A stretch of 64,000 nt of DNA from Takakia lepidozioides (lineage: Eukaryota; Streptophyta; Takakiopsida; Takakiales; Takakiaceae). Shown piece after piece: positions 57,094 through 64,000 of the stretch. The stretch spans positions 6,448,001 through 6,512,000 of the forward strand of contig CM060731.1 in the NCBI GenBank assembly GCA_030704615.1, read 5' to 3'. Every line of letters begins with the position of its first letter. Positions within the stretch are counted from its first letter, which is position 1. The translations under genes were made by a program, and so were the position numbers. The notes beneath the pieces are model-generated. The model was not told where the DNA came from, made no database searches, and saw only the letters and a list, made by a program, of their open reading frames with translations.

Positions 57094-58970
57094 TGGAGAA
57101 AAGAACGAAGGTACCTTCTTCAACATATTTCACCCTGTTTTCCCTACTAGTGTTTGCTTTGACAATTCTAGGCTGTCATTGTCAGCTGCTAGCAGCAAGG
57201 CGAGGATGTATGCATGATTTGTGCAGAGGCATGGATAGCTGAAGGAGCAGGGATTTCGTGTGGGTCCAGATTCATCCAAGAAGGCCAGATTTCAAGCACA
57301 AGATTACCTGTGATTCCTTGTGGATCAATAGCTACAAGAAACCTGCATGGGTAGATGGTCAACTGGGAATAGCGGCACAAGTGATAAAATCAGGCACTGC
57401 TAATGAAGGCATCTTCTTCAACACATTTCACCCTGTTTTTCCCTCTTATCAGAATCGGCCCTAAATTTACATGTTCAATTCTGCAAGTTAGCTGGTTGAG
57501 TGAATCTAGTTTGGAGTGACTTTGACATGATACTGCCAATGTGACAACAGGAAAGTGTCAAAAAAATAGGTAACAGAGATGAGGAGAAGCTGTGGAATGA
57601 ATACTTATCTGAGCCCAGTCACTGATGGGTCAACCGGGGCAGAAAGGTGAATGCCTGCTACATTTCAGAGAGTAGCAGACGCAATTCAGCATAGGAACTA
57701 GTGTACTACGCTGAGTTGGGTGTTTCCTAGAACAAATGTAGGCTGTCATTGTCAGTTGCTAGCAGCAAGGCAAGGATGAATGCTTGATTTGTGCAGAGGC
57801 ATGGATAGCTGAAGGAATAGAGATAGAGTGTGGGTGACGTAGGGTGCTGGGCAATGGGCAAGATGTCTTTGTATAAACGTGAGTGACCTTCCTATCATCC
57901 TGGGTTTCATTTTTAGTGCATGTTTCTTTGTGAAGTATCTGACGACTTCGCCAATACACACCAACCTTTTTGCTTTGGTTTGTTTAGGACATGGGATAGA
58001 AGTTACCATAAACAACACTGGCATTGGTTTTTCATATATGGTATTAGATAATTCTCTTAATTGTTTCTGCCTTGGCAGGTTGCTCAGTGACCTTCCCTGG
58101 ACGCTTTGGAGTATAGCGAGTGAGTGTCTCACAATGCAATATTGGTTGGTGCATCTTATGCAAGAACTTGGAAAACAAACAAATGTCCTTGTTGTAGTAA
58201 TTCTTAAAGCCATGCAAGCCGTTTTTGATGGGTTGCAGATTGATGGAATACATGAGTAGTTAGAAGATTATGGGTGAACACTTTTCAAAGTGTTATAGTT
58301 AGACAAAATAATTCACATGAGAACATGCGACTATTTAATGTATTTTTAGATCGCAACAAAAATGATAATGATAAATAGATTGGTAAATAGAGATGGTATG
58401 CAATCTCTTGGTTTTGCTCAGCTTGTTGCAGTTATGTCTTGCTGCCTTATTCTCTTTGTATTATATATTATATTTCATTGTTGTAATAGACATGTACATT
58501 ACTGCTATCATAGTCATAATAATGACTACATCTATTTTCACTCTCCAATAGTACTACACCACGTGGCAGAAATACAAATATGTAAAAAAATAGCAATACA
58601 CCCCAAAAAAACACCCATCATGACACATGTCAATCTGCTGATGGACCACGTGTAAAAACTGCAACGCGCCACATGTTGCAACCGGATTAGCACACCCGTA
58701 GTCATAGTTCGCAGTCATGGAGAGCTAAACACTCTGCCACGTGTCATTTCCTTCATCGAGCACGTGCCACTCTTGCACAGCCGCTGACATGGACTACACT
58801 GTCCATTCAGTCATTCAGTAAAGCCAGCGTGTATGACTACCCCCACAGCTGCTCTGGCGCCACGTGACAGCCAGCCTGGAGAGTCATATCTGCCATGTCA
58901 CAACTGACTAGGTCTTTACGTCTGCAGAGTCAGGAAGTCGTAAATGGCTTCCATGACTGCATTTGCAGTC
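57094..58970. other. CACTA-2 right interior, no gene recognised
   Basis: Repeats of the PPR-flanking segment lie at 57168-57300 and 57735-57830. A frame at 57879-58259 has no family resemblance, and AT-rich DNA follows to the right subterminal region. Confidence 0.5.
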
Positions 58971-59053
58971 ATAACACAGAGACGTAAAAGCCGCAATTTG
59001 TTGTAGTGCCACCTGGACAATATTCCACAAGTCATGAATGACTTGTGGAAATA

Positions 59054-59228
59054 TATATATTTGACTCCTCCCGAAGGAAGCGTAAATTATGGTGTCTCTT
59101 CACCCCGAAAGGTTACTGGCTTCCGCTAGGAAGGTAGACACCTTTGTGACACCAAGGGTGGATTGAACCCACAACCACTGAACCGAGGTGGTATGTGCCC
59201 ATTACCACTGGGCTACAACTCGGTTGTC
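59054..59228 (-). mobile_element. tRNA-derived SINE with perfect 14-bp target duplication
   Basis: The minus strand has an A box (TAGCCCAGTGGTAATGGGC, about 59215-59197) and a B box (GGTTCAATCC, about 59174-59165) spaced as in a tRNA gene, then a body ending GGGAGGAGTCAAATATAT. GACTTGTGGAAATA occurs at 59040-59053 and 59229-59242. Confidence 0.85.
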
Positions 59229-59242
59229 GACTTGTGGAAATA

Positions 59243-61650
59243 GTTATCACCAACAAAGACCTTGGGCCAATATTATCACATCTGTTTTCTCTTCTTACTC
59301 GACAAACTCCCGAGCACGTTACTACATGCTGACCCAAACATTCTTGTCAGACTATGAAAAAAAAAAACTTCATAAACTTCCCCTTCACTCTAGCCCCTTT
59401 GCCCCTTGCATGCATGGTCTCATGCAGATAACGAAAAAAAAAAATCAAAACTCCCCCTTCACTCGAGCCCCTACGCCCCCTTGCGCGCGCGGTCCCACGC
59501 AGAGAATGCATAGCATCGAAGGCCGCAAAACCACTCTCACACAAGAGGAGGCAAAGAGTGGAAATGTAGGGGTATGGTGCTCTTTTATAGCCCCCACTTG
59601 AGCTTGCACGCGCCACCGCACCATTGGCTGCTATAGGCCGCGTAGCCCCACCGTCGTCTGACGGTCGCTAGGGTAACCACCCCACCATCGCCCAACAATC
59701 GCCGAACGCACCGGCCACCGCTGGGCCTTTCAAATTACTAAAATTTACTTTAATTAAATGAATTTTCTTCCGTGTAATTTCCGGGGGACCTGGACACTTA
59801 CATGTCGCAGAAGTGTTGCACTGTAGGAGTACATTTGGAAACTTGTTGTATGTGATCTCTAAGAAACTCAAAATCTACATGAGTTACATGCTATTGACAC
59901 TTGTATTTTTTGACTTGCAAACTGAAGCACGGAAAGCCTAGATCAAACTCTCCGTAGACATCCGCAAGCATCCAGGGGCTCAACATCAACTCCATAATGG
60001 TTTAAAAAATGCTTGGGGTAGGGAACGAATCATAATATAATCAAGAACTTCGACAGACGTCTAGAGCTCGGGTTCACACCAAGCTAGAGGAACATTGGGA
60101 TGTGTCATGACTCTCCCGAATTGGACCATGAAGTTAATTGGAAGCATCTGAAGGGAAAACAATAGACAAAATTGTGCTTCAATAGATAACTATATCCATC
60201 GCTTGGAGGGACCTTTCTCTATCTCTCTTATTTTCCTGTTGGGCTCACTCAGACAATTTCTTCACGGCCATCAATTTGCTTTATGATCTTCAACTGTTAG
60301 GCTTTGGATTACGATTTGGAAAACATGGACAAAGCATCGCTTTAAAGCTTGATTATGTGTGGTATTCCATCATGACTCGTTTGGCTATGGGCCGCTATAG
60401 CTTATCATGTTGTCGCACACCTCACCTGGTTATAAACTCCCCTTCAAGTCATATAAGTTACTGCTTTGATGCACGTGCCCTAACTCCCAAGTTGGCCGCT
60501 CAACCGACTTGGAGCTGTGGCTGCTCACCGGGGCATAACAAATCCCCTGGCGGTGACCCTCGCCCACCGAGCTCATTTTTAAATCCCTATTATTAAGGTA
60601 GTCCGGATTAGCTCCCCTACCTTAGTCTTGATAGCTTTCCGGCTTGTATGTTTGCTCACTAGCTTTGGTCACTCAATGGGTTTGCATCGTTCTCGGGGCC
60701 GTTACTACGCCCTATACATACTCTTGTAACTGTCCCCGGGGGTCTCACAAACAGCCCATGTCCTTTCGGATGCACCACCATAGTGACCCTCCACTTCATG
60801 TGAGAAGTCGTGGTGAGCCTCAGCCTACTCCCTACAGCCTATTGGCCCGCGGTGAGTCCCAAAAGTTCTCACGACTCCCACCTATTAAGCCCTCTTGTGA
60901 GTTGCCCCCACTCGCTCTATGCCTCTAGTACAACCCTGTGATTATCCCACTCGGGGGTCCCCACCGCCCATCAGTTCGGGGCCTCGCCTAGTGAGTGTAT
61001 TCTCCACCCAATGGCTGTTTAGCCCATTCCCACTTCTGTTGCTAGTCCATAGCTTTAAGAAAATAGGGAGGCTAGAGAGAGAGAGGGAGTTGCACATAAA
61101 TATTGGACCACTTCTCAAACTTCTTGTTCATGAATGTCCTCAGGCCTAAGGTAAATGCACAGATGGATGGATTAAAAAATTGTGTAACATGCAGTTTTTG
61201 CAGAGACCTCCCTCCATGGTTTTACCCATATTTGTCCAACAACTCAATATTTCATCTAAATTTTATGGTTTAGGGTTTCTAACTATAATAGATATGTAGG
61301 TTTGAAATGCACTACCTCACTAGTGACTACATCGACTGTGGGTTGGGAACCAGACACTCCTGCTGGTTGCATTGACTTGGGGGCTGCGACTTGTAGTTCA
61401 TACATGTGCAATATTGTTTCTACTGTGTCTGAATAGCAACACGGATGCTACGATCGATCTACTACGGCATTGCAACCAACACAATCCCTGCACACTGGGG
61501 ATGATCATGTCATTGCCTATGTGATTCAGACTTCAGAACATACAGACCATGCCATCAATGCACAAAATGAAATGAACTGCATGAAGAAGAGCACGTGACA
61601 ATGTATTAAGATAACACCTCAAAAGTGCCTCATACAGTGCACAAATCCAT
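59243..61650. other. No gene recognised
   Basis: Contents: a short GC-rich duplication at 59380-59510 ('gagcccctacgcccccttgc' and a related copy), Pu/Py tracts and short frames. Nothing matches a known family. Confidence 0.5.
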
Positions 61651-61689
61651 GAGTCCGTAACGACCAATATTGGAACCTGTTTCTGGATA

Positions 61690-62400
61690 CTTCTATGTTG
61701 TCACTTTAGCAGTATCATATCAAAGTCACTCCAAACTATCAAAGGTTCACTCAACCAGCTAACTTGCAGAATTCAACATGAAAATTTAGGGCCGATTCTG
61801 ATAAGAGGGGAAAACAGGGTGAAGTGTGTTGAAGAAGGTGCCTTGATTAGCAGTGACTGATTTTTTGAATTGTGCCGCTGCTGCTGAGGCTTCCAGTTGA
61901 CCATGTACCCATGTAGGTTTCCCTTCCACAAGGAATCATAGGTAATCTGGAGCTTGAAATCCGGCCCTCTTGGATGAATTTGGACCCACACTCTGTACCT
62001 GCTCCTTCAGCTATCCATGCGTCTGCACAAATCATGCATTCATCCTTGCACTTGTTGCTAGCAGATGACAATGACAGCATAGAGTTGTTCTAGGAAACAC
62101 CCAACTTAGCTTATCACTCTAGTTCCTATGCTGAATTGTGTCGGCTACTCTCTGTAATCTAACAGGCATTCACCTTTTGGTCTTGATTGTCCCACCGTTG
62201 ACTGGGGTCAGAAACGTGTCCATTCCCCAATTTTTCCTCATCTCTGTTACCTATTTTCCGATACTTTTCCGGTGTCACATTGGCAGTATCATGTCAAAGT
62301 CACTCCAAACTAGATTCACTCAACCAGCTAACTTGAAGAATTCAACATGGAAATTTAGGGCCGGTTCTGAAAAAAAGGAAAACATATTTTTTATATTAAT
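61690..62400. repeat. Repeated segment related to CACTA-2 cargo
   Basis: 'gtcaaagtcactccaaact ... caaccagctaactt ... aatttagggccg' occurs at 61712-61798 and again at 62275-62370 in the same orientation, and inverted at about 57455-57530 in CACTA-2. The 61840-62080 part is the inverse of 57170-57400. A piece of the CACTA-2 cargo locus, or its source, therefore lies here. Confidence 0.7.
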
Positions 62401-62440
62401 GAAATTTGCAATCGTGTTGATGACTGCGGGTTGGACCCCC

Positions 62441-63049
62441 TGTCAAGGACGAGAACATGACTGAACACAAACAAGAGATCAGACTAGAGGTACAAGACTA
62501 GGCAAGAAGTCAAGGTCGGCGTGGCCGTATGCACGATGAGTAAATAGGAATCAAGACGATCTTTATAACAATGAACAAGGGTACAAGATATTGGAACACG
62601 ACTTGAATACTGGAATGATGGAAACTGGACTGGATTACTAGATACTGGAAACTGGGCTAGGGTACTGGGAACTGGACTGGAGTAGTGGGAACTGGAAACA
62701 ATAGTAGCTTGAATTGGTGTTGGCGAGACTGCAGAGTGTCCAGTCTCGCCTCCTATATATACTGGCTACTCCTAAGAAGCTTCCCTTATGGAGGTTTCTT
62801 GATGGAGAAGCTTCCTTAAACAAAAGAGGTAACTTGATGGAGAAGTTTCCTCCAAAGAAAGCTTCCTGAGCAGTTTCCCAAGTAACTCTTGGTAATTTGG
62901 TAAACTCCCGGTAACATGGTAAGTAATGGTAAATCATGGTAGATCATGATAAATCATGATAAGTCATGGTAACTTCTAATAACATGGTAACTTGGTAACT
63001 TCTGGTATTTACTCCTGGTAAGTTCCTTTGGGCTATGTCCGTGACATCA
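62441..63049 (-). mobile_element. Intact LTR, family A
   Basis: The 609-bp LTR starts TGATGTCACGGAC at 63049 and ends ...CGTCCTTGACA at 62441 on the minus strand, giving TG...CA termini. A TATATATA box occurs near 62755. A polypurine tract (TAGAGGGGGGG) abuts it at 63050-63060, so this is the 3' LTR of a minus-strand element. Only about 45 bp of coding tail (SKSKILPLLEELGARGG) remain before MULE copy 3 begins. Confidence 0.85.
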
Positions 63050-63334
63050 CCCCCCCTCTAGCGCCGAGTTCCTCGAGGAGCGGTAAAATCTTGGACTTGC
63101 TTAGAGGGGGGTTGTTTTTTCATAAGCCATGAGCAGATGAGCCATGAGCCATGAACAGAGTTCCCGAACCTCCTCCATACCAAAATCCGAAGGGACATTG
63201 GAGGCTCGGATCCGGTTCGGGATGTGTTCAAAGCTGACATGGCCACATACTTAATGTCTAGGATGTATAAATGCACGGTATTGGAAGGTGTACCACCCAA
63301 TTCCGCGCGTCACATACACTACCAGAGTTAACCG

Positions 63335-63545
63335 AGGGCGGAGGAAAACGAGAAGTCGGCAGCGACTTCTCGTGCCTGGTGATCAGTAAAGTCTGTGCCG
63401 ACTTCTGGAACAGATGACCTAGGGGAAATGTAATTTAAAAAAGGGCAAGCGGAAGTCTGTGCCGATTTCTCCCAAAAACAGATCGTGTGCTTCAGTAAAT
63501 AGGAAAATACAAGTAGGGACCGGGAAGTCTGTGCCGACTTCTGGC
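63335..63545. repeat. GAAGTC...GACTTC palindromes in MULE copy 3
   Basis: Four imperfect palindromes: about 63350-63371 (GAAGTCGGCAGCGACTTC), 63388-63407 (AGTCTGTGCCGACTTC), 63450-63470 and 63525-63542. They are spaced like the GGCGCC palindromes of copies 1 and 2 but have a different sequence. Confidence 0.8.
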
Positions 63546-63742
63546 CCACAATGAAATGACATTAATTCGGAAAAAGGCAGGGACTGTGAATATTGCTTAG
63601 AATGCAGATGTACTCCAACATTTTCCATGCTTCAAGACAATCAGTCATACTACTTTTTTGCTCCATCCATTGCATGGAGCTGCACAGAAAATAAACACGA
63701 AACAAATTTTTGAATTTACATAAACGTTTAAGGGTAACAAGG

Positions 63743-64000
63743 TTAAGGAGTGCCCTCACTGGTAGCGTCCCCATATTCCATCTCCACATCATCCACCACT
63801 TTCTCGATGATCTCATCGACATCATCATCGTCCTCTTTTTCTGTCGATGGATCAGAGCTCTCACTACCTAGCATAGCACTATATTCTACCAGATGTTGAA
63901 CCTTCCTAAACTTTTTAACCGCTCGTGCCTCACCTGACCACATTGGCCTCTTCGACAATTCGGGGGATTCCTGCTGAGCTAGCCTTTCTGCCATCTTTGC
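63743..64000 (-). CDS. Acidic C-terminal exon, possibly gene B of MULE copy 3 (partial)
   Basis: The frame is open to the window edge and ends TAG/TAA-side at 63743. It is basic then acidic: RAVKKFRKVQHLVEY, then SESSDPSTEKEDDDDVDEI and EGTP at the end. The last exon of gene B in copies 1 and 2 has the same basic-then-acidic order (KFVIESASESEGDDEDSS in copy 1). Similarity is weak, so this is a tentative assignment based mainly on position. Confidence 0.4.
   Translation of the reverse strand, partial: AKMAERLAQQESPELSKRPMWSGEARAVKKFRKVQHLVEYSAMLGSESSDPSTEKEDDDDVDEIIEKVVDDVEMEYGDATSEGTP

Larger units (their letters stand above)
53975..59008. mobile_element. CACTA-2, non-autonomous, carrying a PPR fragment
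   Basis: The ends CACTACAACAGATTGCGGCT (left) and, in complement, CACTACAACAAATTGCGGCT (right) are flanked by CCA at 53972-53974 and 59009-59011. Subterminal DNA on both sides is rich in AGTCAT/ATGACT words in both orientations ('gcagtcatgac', 'aagtcataatgcag'). No transposase or TNPA-like gene is present. The interior holds a SINE, duplicated GC-moderate repeats and a PPR gene fragment. Confidence 0.9.
63105..64000. mobile_element. MULE copy 3, left end of a relative running off the window
   Basis: The sequence GGTTGTTTTTTCATAAGCC followed by repeated ATGAGC (63123-63155) resembles the GAGG..GCTATTTCATGAGC plus ATGAGC repeats at the left end of copy 2. It interrupts the family-A retroelement tail. 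Inside are palindromes of a different sequence and a minus-strand acidic exon, the layout of a gene B-side end. The right end and target duplication lie outside. Confidence 0.55.

Noticed and set aside
59160-59228. Possible tRNA gene on the minus strand
   Set aside because: A and B boxes are present but no paired acceptor stem is visible, and the unit is bounded as a SINE by a 14-bp target duplication.

Overview
The window reads as transposon-dense nuclear DNA of a land plant. Evidence: spliced genes with GT-AG introns, a PLS-type PPR fragment, plant CACTA (En/Spm) and Mutator-like (MULE) elements, a plant-type LTR retrotransposon primer site (TGGTATCAGAGC), tRNA-derived SINEs, and one three-exon gene of a plant-wide protein family. 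The species cannot be named. The TE mix and the PPR style suggest a seedless plant (fern, lycophyte or bryophyte), which is inference. There are no bacterial or organellar genes in operon layout, no rRNA and no CRISPR.

The main discovery is a family of large two-gene MULEs. Copy 2 (37669-50718, 13.05 kb) is complete, with TIR-like ends and an 11-bp target duplication (CCCTGCCAGGA). Copy 1 (about 89-10818) lacks its right end. A third relative begins near 63105 and runs off the window. Each full copy has two divergent genes. Gene A is a MULE transposase with a WRKY/GCM1-like zinc module, a DDE core and a C-terminal SWIM finger. Gene B has about ten exons: a ParB/sulfiredoxin-like domain (WDGNHRxLAW), helical segments, a Lys/Arg-rich linker, then a circularly permuted, beta-class-like DNA methyltransferase fold (motif IV-like before motifs X and I) and an acidic tail. 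Between the genes, in gene B introns and at the flanks lie many copies of a palindrome centred on TTCGGCGCCGAA. Both sets of genes carry frameshifts, stops or splice-site lesions, at different places in the two copies.

Layout: 1-88 LTR scrap; 89-10818 MULE copy 1; 10816-11720 LTR-retroelement scrap; 11859-12137 LINE-like scrap; 14556-17386 the host gene (minus strand); 18.1-19.3 kb AT-rich repeats; 19386-21051 a second, non-autonomous long-TIR MULE with a 9-bp TSD; 21061-24875 minus-strand LTR retrotransposon (LTR, PBS, gag); 26.5-27.3 kb plant gene fragments; 28473-29220 decayed Helentron with endonuclease; 32339-53172 a plus-strand retroelement of the same LTR family that holds two nested insertions, CACTA-1 (32434-37268) and MULE copy 2; 53975-59008 CACTA-2 carrying a PPR fragment and a SINE; 59054-59228 a SINE with a perfect 14-bp TSD; 62441-63049 an intact LTR of the family that copy 1 interrupts; 63105-64000 MULE copy 3.

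How the parts may work together: gene A would cut and join the ends. Gene B looks like a DNA-binding and DNA-modifying partner of bacterial or phage ancestry. The self-repeated GGCGCC palindromes are the obvious candidate targets for one of the two proteins. This functional link is inference; the gene layout, domain motifs, palindromes and insertion footprints are directly visible.
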